Below, in pieces: positions 44,721 to 54,650 of a DNA stretch of 64,000 nt. Source of the stretch: Bremerella sp. P1 (GTDB lineage Bacteria > Planctomycetota > Planctomycetia > Pirellulales > Pirellulaceae); assembly GCF_028748185.1 (NCBI RefSeq), contig NZ_CP118164.1:3435814-3499813 (forward strand), in the 5' to 3' direction. Position numbers and translations under genes: made by a program. The notes beneath the pieces are model-generated. The model searched no databases, had not been told where the DNA came from, and worked only from the letters and a program-made list of their open reading frames with translations. The first letter of the stretch is position 1. The number at the start of each line of letters is the position of its first letter.

Positions 44721-47255
44721 TTAGATAATGGCTAGAGGATCGCGATCGTGTTCCAGCGTGCCGCGTGTGACCCCAACCCGGTTCAAGGCCTTGAGCTGCT
44801 GCCACACCTCTTCGCCGCCGATCTTGCCTTGCAGCAGGTCACGATACAACTGGATGATACGAGTGATCTCGCTGGGTGGGTCATCGTTCAACAGTTCGAT
44901 GCGGAAGTTGCGTACGCCCAGCTCCAGCATCGGCTGAACGATTTCCGCGCCGCTTTGAGGCGTCTTGTTGAACAGCGTATTGCGACAACCAACATCCGCG
45001 ACCAGCGGGTGTTCGGCTCCGACGCGATCACGTAGTTTCACTTCGTGCTCGTCGCAGGGTCGCCCGCAGTTGGTCTTGTTTGTGCCGGGGGAAAGGACGC
45101 TGCAGAAGACGCAGTGCTCCATGTGGAACATCGGCATGTGCTGGTGAATCACTAATTCCAGGTGCCCGGCCGCGCAGTGCTGGGCCATCACCAACAGTTG
45201 ATCACGATTCAGGTCGTACGATGGCGTGACGCGGCTGGCCCCATGCTTGCGTAGCCAGTCAACGGTCAACTCGTTGGCCGCATTGAACGAGAAGTCTGCG
45301 ATGCAGGTCGCCCCTAGTTCGGCAAAGAACTTCAGCCCGGACAGATTTCGCACGACGTAGCCATCGGCACCGTGTTTGGAAAGCGCCTTGAAGATCCCCA
45401 TCTCGCCAGGCTTCTGGATGCGTGGGGTCACCAGGAAGATCTTCGCGCCGGCCTCGTGTGCCAAGGGCACGGCCTGTTTGTACTCTCGGATATCTTGGAA
45501 GTCGGCGTAAACGGTTTCGATGCCTAGGCTCGTGGCGGCTTCCAGTTGGTGCATCGAGCGCGTCAGCACGATCAGCTTCGGCTCGCCAGTTTCCGCCGCG
45601 GCCGTGTCCACTTCGGACTGCATCTGGGAAAGAACCAGGTCGTGCTCGATCGTGCGTCCGCGGGTCGCCATCTGCTTTCGAGCTTCGTCCAGCTGGGCAG
45701 TCATCTCTTTGCGCAGCTTACCGAGCACGCTGAGCGGAACCATCGGTGTTCCGGCGATCTTGGCGGAAAGCGATTCCAACGCGTAACCACTGCCGCCTAG
45801 CCGAGCGAATTGTTTTTGAAGTAACGATTCGCTGAGCGCGTGCTTGCGGGCTTCCTCGAGCGGGGCTTCCGTTTGTAGTTCGATCTTGCCGAGCGATTCG
45901 CTCGTCACGAACACACGCAGCGGCTGTCCGACGCGGGCCGAGACGTTGATCGTCAGCGGGATGTCGCGGCCATGCAGTTCGCCGCTGTAGGTCTTGCGGA
46001 GTTCACGCGTGAGGGCGGGGTCGTCACTCTTCCAAACTTTGAGGCCTGGGGTGATGTATTGAAAGTCGACCGAGCCGCGGGGAAAGTCGACTTCGACCAC
46101 GCCACTGGTCGCTTCGCCGGTAACGCGGCGTCCGCGTTGGCTGACGGTGAAGACGCGTCCCCCCTGCTCTTTCCCGGCGGCACGATCTCCCTGGAAGACG
46201 ATACCGTCGCCGGCTTTCAGTCGGCCGTGCAGTTCCAGCTTGACCCGCTTGCGGCGATCGTCAACCGAGATTACTTCGGCAACCAAGACACCGCGTTTGG
46301 CACTGCTGGTCGCTGGCACAAGCATCTTATGATCGCAGCCATGCAGCCATCCAGGCGAGAAGCCGCGCGAGAAGGAGAGCTCCATCTCTTCGACCTGCCG
46401 TGGGGTGAAGGTCACCGGTTTGCCAGCGAGGGCGGCGTCGATGGCCTGACGATAGTGACGTGTGATGTTGGCGACGTACTCCGGTGTCTTCAGGCGCCCT
46501 TCGATCTTGAAGGAGACCACACCGGCTTCGAGTAGCTCTGGCACCAACGCGAACGCGGCCAAGTCTTGCGGGCTCAAAAGATACTTCTGATCACCCAGGT
46601 CGATGTCGGCTCCATCGCAGACCAACTCGTACGGTAAGCGACACGCTTGGGCACACTGGCCGCGATTCGCACTGCGTCCGCCTAGCGATTCGCTGGTCAG
46701 ACATTGTCCGCTGTAAGCAACGCAAAGCGCTCCATGCACGAACGCTTCCAGCGGCATCTGCGTCTTTTCATGGATCTTGGCGATCTCGTTGACCGAAAGT
46801 TCGCGAGCGAGCACAACACGCTCGATGCCGGTCTCTTCGATCTCGGCAATGCACTCGGCACTGGTCAGCGTCATTTGGGTCGAAGCATGGATCGGTAGCT
46901 CCGGAGCGGTGCGGCGGATCAGCCCAACCAGGCCCAAGTCTTGCACCAACACGGCATCGGTGCCGGCTTCGGCAATGCGGCGGATGATGGGCTCGATGGT
47001 GGCCAACTCGTCACTGAAGGTCAGCGTGTTGACCGTGGTGTACCCTCGCACCCCGTGCCAGTGCAGCATTTCCATCAGCTGGGGCAGGTCGTTGAGCGAG
47101 AAGTTCTTGGCTCGGGCCCGGGCGTTGAAGCCGGTTTCCAGGCCGAAGTAGATCGCGTCGGCACCATTGGCAATGGCCGCACGGGCACAGTCCCAATCGC
47201 CTGCCGGAGCAAGAAGTTCCGGCCGCGTGACCGTCGATGCCTGACTATCGTTCAT
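44721..47255 (-). CDS. U32-family peptidase/RlhA-like protein with DUF3656
   Basis: An 844-residue protein of the U32 family. ELLAPAGDWDCARAAIANGA opens the U32 domain; EAFVHGALCVAYSGQCLTS at about 150-168 is the PROSITE-type U32 signature, followed by the Cys cluster NRGQCAQACRLPYEL. A central DUF3656-like region (about 385-520) is followed by a second U32-like half with HQHMPMFHMEHCVFC and NCGRPCDEHE, supplying further conserved Cys. Long members of this family include RlhA, involved in hydroxylation of 23S rRNA C2501, rather than proteases. The frame's first codon is TTG 47258; the ATG at 47255 is used. Fe-S binding is inferred from the Cys pattern. Confidence 0.9.
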   Translation of the reverse strand: MNDSQASTVTRPELLAPAGDWDCARAAIANGADAIYFGLETGFNARARAKNFSLNDLPQLMEMLHWHGVRGYTTVNTLTFSDELATIEPIIRRIAEAGTDAVLVQDLGLVGLIRRTAPELPIHASTQMTLTSAECIAEIEETGIERVVLARELSVNEIAKIHEKTQMPLEAFVHGALCVAYSGQCLTSESLGGRSANRGQCAQACRLPYELVCDGADIDLGDQKYLLSPQDLAAFALVPELLEAGVVSFKIEGRLKTPEYVANITRHYRQAIDAALAGKPVTFTPRQVEEMELSFSRGFSPGWLHGCDHKMLVPATSSAKRGVLVAEVISVDDRRKRVKLELHGRLKAGDGIVFQGDRAAGKEQGGRVFTVSQRGRRVTGEATSGVVEVDFPRGSVDFQYITPGLKVWKSDDPALTRELRKTYSGELHGRDIPLTINVSARVGQPLRVFVTSESLGKIELQTEAPLEEARKHALSESLLQKQFARLGGSGYALESLSAKIAGTPMVPLSVLGKLRKEMTAQLDEARKQMATRGRTIEHDLVLSQMQSEVDTAAAETGEPKLIVLTRSMHQLEAATSLGIETVYADFQDIREYKQAVPLAHEAGAKIFLVTPRIQKPGEMGIFKALSKHGADGYVVRNLSGLKFFAELGATCIADFSFNAANELTVDWLRKHGASRVTPSYDLNRDQLLVMAQHCAAGHLELVIHQHMPMFHMEHCVFCSVLSPGTNKTNCGRPCDEHEVKLRDRVGAEHPLVADVGCRNTLFNKTPQSGAEIVQPMLELGVRNFRIELLNDDPPSEITRIIQLYRDLLQGKIGGEEVWQQLKALNRVGVTRGTLEHDRDPLAII

Positions 47256-47402
47256 CAAAATTCGCGCTAACGCCCAGTGGGAAACAAAGTATCGAGGGGA
47301 ATCGGTTGATTTTACTGGGGCTTGGCAGCTACGGATAGGGACGAAATGCCGCGGTTTTTCGCAAGTTCAAGCGACGGCTACCGCGATTGGTCGTGCTACT
47401 CA

Positions 47403-47439
47403 TAAAAAATGGCCAACCGCGGAGACCTCGGTGGCCATG
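47403..47439 (-). terminator. Rho-independent terminator after the hemerythrin gene
   Basis: On the minus strand: ATGGCCACCGAGG, a short loop, CCGCGGTTGGCCATTTTTT. The stem is followed by a T-run and lies about 35 bases past the hemerythrin-like stop. Confidence 0.8.
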
Positions 47440-47474
47440 ACTAGAAAATGAGATGGGATGTTGTTCGGGGCTGT

Positions 47475-47915
47475 TTAGTCGCCAACGCCGATGTCTTCTT
47501 CCAGGGCCTTCTGAACGACGGCGTTCTCGTGGTGCTCGTGGTTCAAAAAGCGGGTGGTGAAATCGCGAAAGCGGACGTGGAATGTGGCCAGGGTCTCCGT
47601 GGGGCTGTGATGCAAATCATCAAGCATCGCGTCGATGTCGCTCAGTAGCAAGCGATGATCGAGCCGTAGCTGCTCGCATTCCGACGAGTAACGCGGAGCG
47701 ATACTGATGGTGTCTTGCAAGTAACCGCCGCATTCTTCCTTGGCAAACTGGTCATGCATCATGTCGCGTAATTCTTGCAGACCTAGAACCAAAGGTTCCA
47801 CCGAATCTCCCTCTGCCGCAATCCGATCTGCTTCTTCAAGAAGATCGTGCAGGAGGGCGTGCTCGGTAAGAAGTTTCGTTACTGCGGCATCCGTCAATCG
47901 TTGCAGGTCGGGCAT
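47475..47915 (-). CDS. Hemerythrin HHE-domain protein
   Basis: A 146-residue helical protein with the spaced His/Glu pattern of hemerythrin-like di-iron proteins: TEHALLHDLLEEAD (about 18-31), MMHDQFAKEE (about 52-61), LDHRLLLSD, and FLNHEHHENAVVQ near the C-terminus. It may sense or bind oxygen or nitric oxide, or store iron. The start at ATG 47915 is fixed by a perfect AAGGAGG; the longer frame to 47987 is not used. It has its own terminator. Confidence 0.85.
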   Translation of the reverse strand: MPDLQRLTDAAVTKLLTEHALLHDLLEEADRIAAEGDSVEPLVLGLQELRDMMHDQFAKEECGGYLQDTISIAPRYSSECEQLRLDHRLLLSDIDAMLDDLHHSPTETLATFHVRFRDFTTRFLNHEHHENAVVQKALEEDIGVGD

Positions 47916-48266
47916 GGCATCCTCCTTAGCGGTGAGAGGAAATGATAAGCTGGCGCCCCTCCGAAATAAATTTTGCGAATCCTGCAATCCGTTTGCGTCC
48001 GTTCAATTGTGGTTTTATGCCGGATTCTGTGAGTCGTCAATCAATTCTTTTCGCGGAAAGTGCAAAAAACAAAAGAGCCAAAGCCTACGGTTAAACTAGT
48101 CAATTCTAGCGGGGGAAATGACTAAGGGGATCAACATCGCCCTATGCGTCGCGTCGGAGATGAAGTTTGGGAAAAGAGCGTGATTAGGGTGACCTTGCTG
48201 CGATAAAATCAGCTCATGTGTGGTCACATAACGTTCACTCGGGGGGCATAAATAGGAGTTAGATTG
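47916..48266. other. Divergent intergenic region
   Basis: 351 bases between the hemerythrin gene (leftward) and the DUF1579 gene (rightward). It is AT-richer than the flanks and must hold both promoters. I see no hairpin, repeat or small gene that I can support. Confidence 0.4.
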
Positions 48267-48860
48267 ATGCAAGTTGCTAGCAAAATGATGGGGATCTTTT
48301 TTTTGATCGGATTGGTTTCGACCGCGGTTGCCGACGAGCCGGCAACGCCTGGCTCGGGCAATTTGGACTCGGCCGCGATGCAGGAGATGATGGCCAAGCT
48401 CGGCGCACCAGGGAAACCGCACGAGCATCTTCAGGCGATGGTCGGCAAATATAAGACGACCTCCCACTGGATTGTCCCGGGCAAGGACGAAGAGTCCGTG
48501 GATGAAGGAACGGCCGAGTTCAAGCCAATTCTGGGTGGGCGTTTTGTGACGCAGCATTTCCAAAGTACCTACGACGGCCAGCCGATGAATGGCTTCGGCA
48601 TCATGGGCTACGACAACGCCGCGCAGAAGTTTGTGGGCATCTGGATCGACAACATGTCGACCCACATCCTGCACACTGAAGGACAGCTCGACGAGAAGAC
48701 CGGCGTGATGACCGAAAAAGGTACGTGCAGCTCGCCCGCCGGGCCGATGAACTTCACGTTGACCACGGTGCCGACCGAAGACGGTTTTGTCTTTACGTTG
48801 TCTCAGGTGACCGGCGATACGGAAGCCGAAATGGGCAAAATAAAGTACGTCAAGCAGTGA
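48267..48860 (+). CDS. Exported DUF1579-family protein
   Basis: A 197-residue secreted protein with signal peptide about 1-23 (ending STAVADEPA) and a DUF1579 domain: GKYKTTSHWIVPGKDEESVD, then PILGGRFVTQHFQS and FGIMGYDNAAQKFVGIWID are typical. The fold is a lipocalin-like beta barrel; no function is established. AGGAG lies eight bases before ATG 48267, one codon inside the longest frame. Such proteins are common in planctomycetes. Confidence 0.9.
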   Translation: MQVASKMMGIFFLIGLVSTAVADEPATPGSGNLDSAAMQEMMAKLGAPGKPHEHLQAMVGKYKTTSHWIVPGKDEESVDEGTAEFKPILGGRFVTQHFQSTYDGQPMNGFGIMGYDNAAQKFVGIWIDNMSTHILHTEGQLDEKTGVMTEKGTCSSPAGPMNFTLTTVPTEDGFVFTLSQVTGDTEAEMGKIKYVKQ

Positions 48861-48946
48861 GTGTTGGGTTCGCCGGCTGACTATACTAAAGTGCACCTAC
48901 GTGGTTAGGTGCACTGATTGGTTGCCATGAAGCACAAGGAGAATTC

Positions 48947-49843
48947 GTGCTCGACGACAATGCTGACTCGCGCGACTATCGCGTCCGATTGTTCTACAAG
49001 GCGAAACCGGACGTTCCCAAGGGCCTCATCCTGGACAATATGCAGAAGAGGTCGGATGGGTTTGCGCCGCGCGATGGGAAGCGAGATTCGGAGCGTCTCG
49101 ACTTTCGTCATCCCAAGCATGTCGCGAACATCGGCGGTAAGTCGGTCGGTGCAACCTGGAGTATTCGGGAAGAAGAGATCGAGTACCCAGGTGACCTGAC
49201 GCCCTTCCTGCCGGCGCTGGAACAGTCTTGGCTCTGGGATGATGCGGAAGAAGCGGTCGGCGAGTGCGAGCATCAATTGGTCGTGCTGGATCAGACCGCG
49301 TCGAATATGCGACCGCTGGAACGCTTGCAGATGATGCAGTTCCTGGTGGCCAGCATCATTGAAGCAATTCCTTGCGATGCCATTTACTGGGAAGCGACCG
49401 AACAGTTTCTCGAGCCGAAGAAGTTCCTGGATGGTCTGCACGACGTGGCGGCCAAACCCTGGAAGGCACCTGGGGCTTTCAACGTTCGCGTGTCGCGAGT
49501 GATTGGCTATGGCGAACGACGTGATGATGAATCGCGCGACATGATCGTCGATAGCTTGGGGTTGGGCGTCTTGGGTTGGCCTGACTTTCAATGTCACTTC
49601 CGTGGATTGGACTGGCGCGAGATTCAGCAGATCGTTTACGAGAAGGCTCTAGAAGTCTTCGAGCATGGTCCGAAGCTGCAAGACGGTCAGGCCTTTCCCG
49701 GCATCAATGCGAGCCAGGTTTGGAAGTGTCGTTTCGAAGAGGCCATCTTGGGGCCGCCTCGTAAGGTCATCGACATCGATCCCGGCATTCCGTACTGTGC
49801 CGGCCTTCGCTATGCCATCACCGCAGGCGTTTACGTGAAGTAG
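48947..49843 (+). CDS. DUF4261-like protein
   Basis: A 298-residue soluble protein. The first 90 residues are charged and unassigned. The central and C-terminal parts (CDAIYWEATEQFLEPKKFLD and SLGLGVLGWPDFQCHF, then KALEVFEHGPKLQDGQAF) resemble the DUF4261 family, whose role is unknown. The start is GTG 48947, fixed by AAGGAG five bases upstream; the overlapping ATG frame from 48918 is not coding. It follows DUF1579 on the same strand by 86 bases and could be co-transcribed. Confidence 0.7.
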   Translation: MLDDNADSRDYRVRLFYKAKPDVPKGLILDNMQKRSDGFAPRDGKRDSERLDFRHPKHVANIGGKSVGATWSIREEEIEYPGDLTPFLPALEQSWLWDDAEEAVGECEHQLVVLDQTASNMRPLERLQMMQFLVASIIEAIPCDAIYWEATEQFLEPKKFLDGLHDVAAKPWKAPGAFNVRVSRVIGYGERRDDESRDMIVDSLGLGVLGWPDFQCHFRGLDWREIQQIVYEKALEVFEHGPKLQDGQAFPGINASQVWKCRFEEAILGPPRKVIDIDPGIPYCAGLRYAITAGVYVK

Positions 49844-49964
49844 ATTACGCCTGGGATGAATTCTTGAGAATCAGTTTTCTCTTGTGTAACTCTTCATATC
49901 CAAGCGGTATCGAAGTGGTCAGTTACGTTGAATTACTGACAACCACACACAAGGAGAACACCTC

Positions 49965-50513
49965 ATGCCTCGCCTGCAACCCATTGCATTGGAAAGTGCC
50001 CAAGGCAAACAACGCGAGCTGCTCGATGCTGCGAAGAAGAAGCTCGGCAAGCACATCAACATCGTCGCGACGATGGCCAACTCGACATCGGTTTTGGAAG
50101 CGTACCTCGGCTTTTCCGGCGCGATGGGACACTCCCAACTGTCGGCCAAGGCCCGCGAAGCAGTCGCCTTGCGAGTTGGTGAAAAGAACCAATGCCAGTA
50201 CTGCGTCTCGGCTCATACGACCGTCGGTAAGATGGTTGGCTACACTGAAGAAGAGACCGTGAAAGTCCGACAGGGTGAAGCGGCCGATCCCAAGCTGCAA
50301 GCCGTGCTGAACCTGACCGACGCGATTACCGAAACCAAGGGTTTCATCAGCGACGATCAGTTCAACGCCGCAAAAGCTGCGGATCTGAGTGACGAAGAAA
50401 TCACCGAAGTGGTTGGCCTGGTGGCTTTGAACTTCTTCACCAATTTCTTCAACCACGTCGCCGGGACGGAAGTTGATTTCCCGGAAGTCGAACTGCTGGC
50501 AGAAGTTGCCTAA
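49965..50513 (+). CDS. Carboxymuconolactone decarboxylase/AhpD-like peroxidase
   Basis: A 182-residue all-helical protein with the AhpD-core motif: Cys77 and Cys80 in QCQYCVSAH with His84, and Glu upstream in AREAVALRVGEKN. These proteins use the CxxC pair to reduce alkyl hydroperoxides, or act as antioxidant partners. AAGGAG precedes ATG 49965. A terminator follows, so it appears monocistronic. Confidence 0.92.
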   Translation: MPRLQPIALESAQGKQRELLDAAKKKLGKHINIVATMANSTSVLEAYLGFSGAMGHSQLSAKAREAVALRVGEKNQCQYCVSAHTTVGKMVGYTEEETVKVRQGEAADPKLQAVLNLTDAITETKGFISDDQFNAAKAADLSDEEITEVVGLVALNFFTNFFNHVAGTEVDFPEVELLAEVA

Positions 50514-50539
50514 GGGAACCTCTTCTGTGGAAACGATGC

Positions 50540-50570
50540 GGCCAGTGCAGTGCACCGCTGGCCAATTTTA
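50540..50570 (+). terminator. Terminator after the AhpD-like gene
   Basis: GGCCAGTGC, a short loop, GCACCGCTGGCC followed by AATTTTA. The stem has one imperfection and the T-run is short. It could also serve the convergent beta-helix gene. Confidence 0.65.
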
Positions 50571-50578
50571 AGTTTCCT

Positions 50579-52621
50579 CTACTCGGGTCGGACAGGCAGG
50601 TACTCGAAGCTCTTCGCTTTGTCGATCCACTGCTGATCTCCATAAACGCCGACGTCGTCTGTCTTGAACGCGCGGAAGCCTAGCTTGTAGACCGGTGAGT
50701 CTTCGGAGATCGTGAAGTCGAACTTCTCGGCATCAGCAAACTTGGGATCGGCGATGATCGATCCAGTCTCGTGGCCTTGAGCTTGCCACTCTTCGAGCGA
50801 TTTTCCTTCAAACGTTACCGGCTTGCCAGAAGCGTTGAAGTAACAATTGTTCGAGCTGTCGTGCTTTACCTGGCTCCACCGCCCGTGCAGTAGTTCCCCT
50901 TGGTCGTAAAAGACAATGTTGCGATCCAGGACGAACGAGCGATGCGGTTCGACGCGGGTAGCCTGTAATTGATAAAGCAGCGCGAATGCCAGGATGTTAT
51001 TCCGAACGATATTGTCTTTGCCATAGTGCTGGTGGAAGCCGCCGGTCTTGGTGCGATAGACGAGATTGTTCTCAAATAGAATCCCGCTACTTCCTTCGTC
51101 GGTGTAGAGTCCCCAGCCGCCATAGCTGTAGGCGTGGATGTCATGGAAGATGTTGCCCCGGACGACGGTTCCTTCGGAAGGTCCGAGCGTGTAAATGCCG
51201 CCCATGTCGCTCAGCACGCCGTAGCCAAGGTGATGAACATGATTCTTGGCAATCGTATTGCGTTTGGTGAAGCTTTCGCCGTAACCCCATCGCCAACCGA
51301 CAGAAATACCGGTGTAGAAATAGTCGGCGATTTCGTTGTGGGTGACGCGATTATCAGGACTTTGTCCAATCCAGAGACCAACGGCACAGGGGAAGATTCG
51401 CCCACCGCGGTTCAGGATGTTGTTGTCGATGGTGATATGACTGGTCTGCTGCTTGGGATCGCGCCGCATGGCCGTTTCCCCGATACGGACGCCACCGGCA
51501 CCCGTGTCGTGGATCCAACTTCGTTCGAGCGTGCAGTGCTGACAGCCGCGGCGAAACCAGAGGCCATAGATGCCCACGTGGCCGATCTCACAGTCGGCGA
51601 TCGTCAAATGTCGGGCACCATCAATCAGCGCGGCTGCTTCGATAGGGGAAGCGGCCTGACTGGGCTCGAAGCCACTCTTAGGCGTTGTCCAGCGAGCGTG
51701 TAAAAATCGCAGGCCACGAAGTTCGACGTGCTCCACAAATTCATCCGCATCCGGTTGGCCACGCACGATCAATAGTTGCTCGAGACGCGGGATAATCATT
51801 TGAATCTTCGAGAGGTCTTCCCCTTTGCGCGGCATGTAACGAATCACACCGTCGGCCGATGCGTGCCATTCACCGGGCGTATCGAGCGCCGCGGAGTAGT
51901 TTTCGATGCGGATCTGGGTTTTCTCGTTAAGCGGATTGTGCCCCTTCATCTTTCGCCCTGAGGTCACCATCGCATGCTGCTCGAACAGAAGCTCGTCTAC
52001 GTGACGCCGAGTGTTGTCCCATTTGTGGAAAGCTAAGAACTGGACCTGAGGCAATTCTTCAGGCATCACGTTTGCGAGCGTGGCCGCATAGTCTTTGCCG
52101 GTCAGGCGAAGCGTCTGCTTGGCGGGACCCTTTTCCGGAGCTTCTTCGGTCACGCCGGTCAGGGTGAAAAGACCTTCGTCAGGCTCGCGGGCCAGCGTGG
52201 TCGGCTGTTGGCCGGCGATCAGCTGCTCGGGAAGAGGGCTATGAAGCTCTTCGGGCAAAACGGCCTGCCAGGTTTTTCCTTGTTGCTGCCAACCAGTAAC
52301 AACGCTTCCACCAGAGAAGATCGGCGAAGCCCCTTCCATGGCTCGGTAAACGATCGGATGGTCTTGGGTGCCGCTATCTTCCGGAGTGAGAACAAACGGC
52401 GAAGCAAGTGGATACGTGCCGTCGGCAACCCAGACAGTGTGGGCTTCGTCGGTGGCGTGGCTGCGGATCGCATCGCGGGCCTTGGCGAGCGTGGCAAACG
52501 GAGCTGCCTGGGTACCGGCGGCCTCATCACTTCCATTAGGGGCGACGTACCACTGCGCGGCAGAGGCAGGAACAGCAAATAACACGACGAGCCAGAGCGG
52601 CGCAAAACGAAGCAGCGTCAT
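50579..52621 (-). CDS. Secreted right-handed parallel beta-helix protein
   Basis: A 680-residue exported protein. Signal peptide about 1-21 (ends ASAAQ), then WYVAPNGSDEAAGTQAAPF, the usual start of pectate-lyase-like (DUF1565-type) proteins, then a run of beta-helix coils (about 300-580) rich in NNIL, NHVHHL and ENNLVYRTKTGGFHQHYG. Proteins of this build bind or cleave polysaccharides; catalytic residues are not evident. The start at ATG 52621 replaces a TTG at 52654. It is the last gene of four on the minus strand and lies 110 bases downstream of a kinase gene. Confidence 0.88.
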   Translation of the reverse strand: MTLLRFAPLWLVVLFAVPASAAQWYVAPNGSDEAAGTQAAPFATLAKARDAIRSHATDEAHTVWVADGTYPLASPFVLTPEDSGTQDHPIVYRAMEGASPIFSGGSVVTGWQQQGKTWQAVLPEELHSPLPEQLIAGQQPTTLAREPDEGLFTLTGVTEEAPEKGPAKQTLRLTGKDYAATLANVMPEELPQVQFLAFHKWDNTRRHVDELLFEQHAMVTSGRKMKGHNPLNEKTQIRIENYSAALDTPGEWHASADGVIRYMPRKGEDLSKIQMIIPRLEQLLIVRGQPDADEFVEHVELRGLRFLHARWTTPKSGFEPSQAASPIEAAALIDGARHLTIADCEIGHVGIYGLWFRRGCQHCTLERSWIHDTGAGGVRIGETAMRRDPKQQTSHITIDNNILNRGGRIFPCAVGLWIGQSPDNRVTHNEIADYFYTGISVGWRWGYGESFTKRNTIAKNHVHHLGYGVLSDMGGIYTLGPSEGTVVRGNIFHDIHAYSYGGWGLYTDEGSSGILFENNLVYRTKTGGFHQHYGKDNIVRNNILAFALLYQLQATRVEPHRSFVLDRNIVFYDQGELLHGRWSQVKHDSSNNCYFNASGKPVTFEGKSLEEWQAQGHETGSIIADPKFADAEKFDFTISEDSPVYKLGFRAFKTDDVGVYGDQQWIDKAKSFEYLPVRPE

Positions 52622-52731
52622 TGGTCGATTCCGTAGTTTGGCAGGGAGAATCAATCGGCGGGAACGGCGGGGGAGACTCCTTTATGATAGAACAGCCTCG
52701 CCGCGAGTCCAATCACGGGCCTTGTTCATCT

Positions 52732-54549
52732 CTATCTGGACTTCAGGTTATTAAGTCGCATCTGGGCATCGTTAAGCAGATTAGTACCCCACGATTCGCC
52801 TTCGAGCAGTTGGATCACGCCCCGATAGATTCGCTCAGCCTTGATGGGATCGTCCGAAGCAATTTCGTCCGCGTATTGGAGACGCTCGCGAATCGATACC
52901 GTTTGTTGTTTGCTCTTGCTTGCGAGGGCCGAATTCAATTGTTTCAGGCGTCGCTCTGCCAAAACCAGGCAGCGGGCAATATCACCTTGCTGCGAACCGG
53001 ATGGGCCGTAGGCCAGGATCAGGCCTTGCAGTTTGTTGCGTGCACCTTGCGGATCGAGTTCGTTGGTTTTCATCGCATCCAAATAGATTTGTTCGACAGG
53101 ATGCAAACCTTGGTTGACCCCTCCGAAGGCCGCAGCCAGGCGGTAGCGATTCTCTTGTCGACGGAGATTCAATTCTTCTTTGAGCTGGGCGACATTTTCG
53201 GAGCGAGGATCTTCCGGGAAGCGTTCCAGGAAGTCGTCCATCTCGTCGGAAATTTCGGCCAAGTCTCCTTCATTCGCACCGTCCTCGATCGATTGATAGA
53301 CCTGGTCGGCGGTTGGCTTCTTCGGAGCAATCATCATCACGGCTACGACCACACCGAGCGCTACCAGCAGGCCGCCGATTTGAATGTAGTTGATCCATGC
53401 GGAGCTCTTTTCGCGGCGTGACTCTTCTTCAGAAGTCCTCTGACGCTGCTCGGCAACGGTGGTGAAGCGGGTTTGAGATTCCGGTTTTTTAGCTCGCTGA
53501 CTAACAATTGTTGCCGGGGCCTCGGTGCCTCCGTCTTGGCTCTTGGCTTGCGGCTCGTGTGACCCACCATCGCCGGTCAGCTGCATGGTAGGGGCTTCGG
53601 CCAGCTTGCGTGCCTGAGGATCAAGTGTAGGGGCTTCGTCTCCGCCACCGTCTTTTAATTGGTATTCATCCTCGGGAGCCGAGGGCTTCTTCGTCGAGTG
53701 ATCGGCCAAGTTCAGGTCGAAGTCGGTCTCTTCGGGAAGTTCTAAGAGAGCTTCCAAACGGCGGCAAAGAGCACGAGCCGTCGGAACACGGTTCTCCGGA
53801 TTCTTATCCAATAGCTGCGTGATCAGTTGGCTCAAGTCGTTGGGGAGTGTTTCCACAAGACGATCAATGGGAACAGGCTCGTTGTACCGCAGCTTGTCGA
53901 GGATTTCGGTCACCGTATTGCCACGAAATGGCGGCTGCCGTGCGAGCATCGCGTACATGAGCGCACCCAGACTGTAGAGGTCGGCCTTGGGGGTTACCCC
54001 TTCGCCGAAAGCCTGTTCAGGAGCCATGTAGTCGGCCGTGCCCACGATACCACCGGCCATGGTGACTCCTGTTGCGCCAAAGAGCCGGGCGATTCCGAAG
54101 TCGAGGATTTTCACTTTGTCGTCGCGGGTGATCAAGACATTGGCGGGCTTGATGTCGCGGTGGACGATTCCCATGTCATGGGCTTGGCGAAGACCAGCTG
54201 CGATCGCCAGGCTATACTTCACCACCGTACGCCAGCTTTTGATCGGCGTTTTGACGATCACCTCGGCCAGGCTGCGACCGTCGACCAATTCCATGGCATA
54301 AAACAGCTCGCCATCTTCTTCGCCAAATCCGAACAGACGCACGATGTTGGGGTGCTTCAACTGGAGCAGCGTTTCGATCTCGCGTTGGAAACGCTCGCGC
54401 AGCCCCTCGTTGTGGGACATGTTGCTGGGCAGAACTTTGATCGCAGCCTTGTCGCCGGTTCGTTCGTCGATGCCACGATACACGGTCCCCATGCCACCAC
54501 TGCCAATTGTGGCTTCCAGGCGATAGGGGCCCATCTTTTTCTGGTCCAT
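52732..54549 (-). CDS. Hanks-type Ser/Thr kinase with single transmembrane segment
   Basis: A 605-residue kinase. The domain is at about 8-270 with IGSGGMGTVYRG (15-26), Lys38, HRDIKPANV with Asp132, DFG at 150-152 and GTADYMAPEQ. A charged, Pro/Glu-rich linker (about 275-385) precedes one transmembrane helix (about 392-412). The C-terminal 190 residues are helical and resemble tetratricopeptide-like repeats, and should lie outside the cytoplasm. It sits among secreted-protein genes and may respond to an envelope signal. No sigma factor is adjacent. Confidence 0.92.
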   Translation of the reverse strand: MDQKKMGPYRLEATIGSGGMGTVYRGIDERTGDKAAIKVLPSNMSHNEGLRERFQREIETLLQLKHPNIVRLFGFGEEDGELFYAMELVDGRSLAEVIVKTPIKSWRTVVKYSLAIAAGLRQAHDMGIVHRDIKPANVLITRDDKVKILDFGIARLFGATGVTMAGGIVGTADYMAPEQAFGEGVTPKADLYSLGALMYAMLARQPPFRGNTVTEILDKLRYNEPVPIDRLVETLPNDLSQLITQLLDKNPENRVPTARALCRRLEALLELPEETDFDLNLADHSTKKPSAPEDEYQLKDGGGDEAPTLDPQARKLAEAPTMQLTGDGGSHEPQAKSQDGGTEAPATIVSQRAKKPESQTRFTTVAEQRQRTSEEESRREKSSAWINYIQIGGLLVALGVVVAVMMIAPKKPTADQVYQSIEDGANEGDLAEISDEMDDFLERFPEDPRSENVAQLKEELNLRRQENRYRLAAAFGGVNQGLHPVEQIYLDAMKTNELDPQGARNKLQGLILAYGPSGSQQGDIARCLVLAERRLKQLNSALASKSKQQTVSIRERLQYADEIASDDPIKAERIYRGVIQLLEGESWGTNLLNDAQMRLNNLKSR

Positions 54550-54650
54550 AACAATGCCGCTTACGGTTCGTGATTAGTCTGGGCGGAGAAAAGTGCCAGG
54601 GGACGTGTGTCCTATTATAGAAGCATACTCCGCGAACTTCGACGACTGCT

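Noticed and set aside
48096-48896. 266-codon minus-strand frame
   Set aside because: Antisense to the DUF1579 gene, whose signal peptide and Shine-Dalgarno sequence make it the real one.
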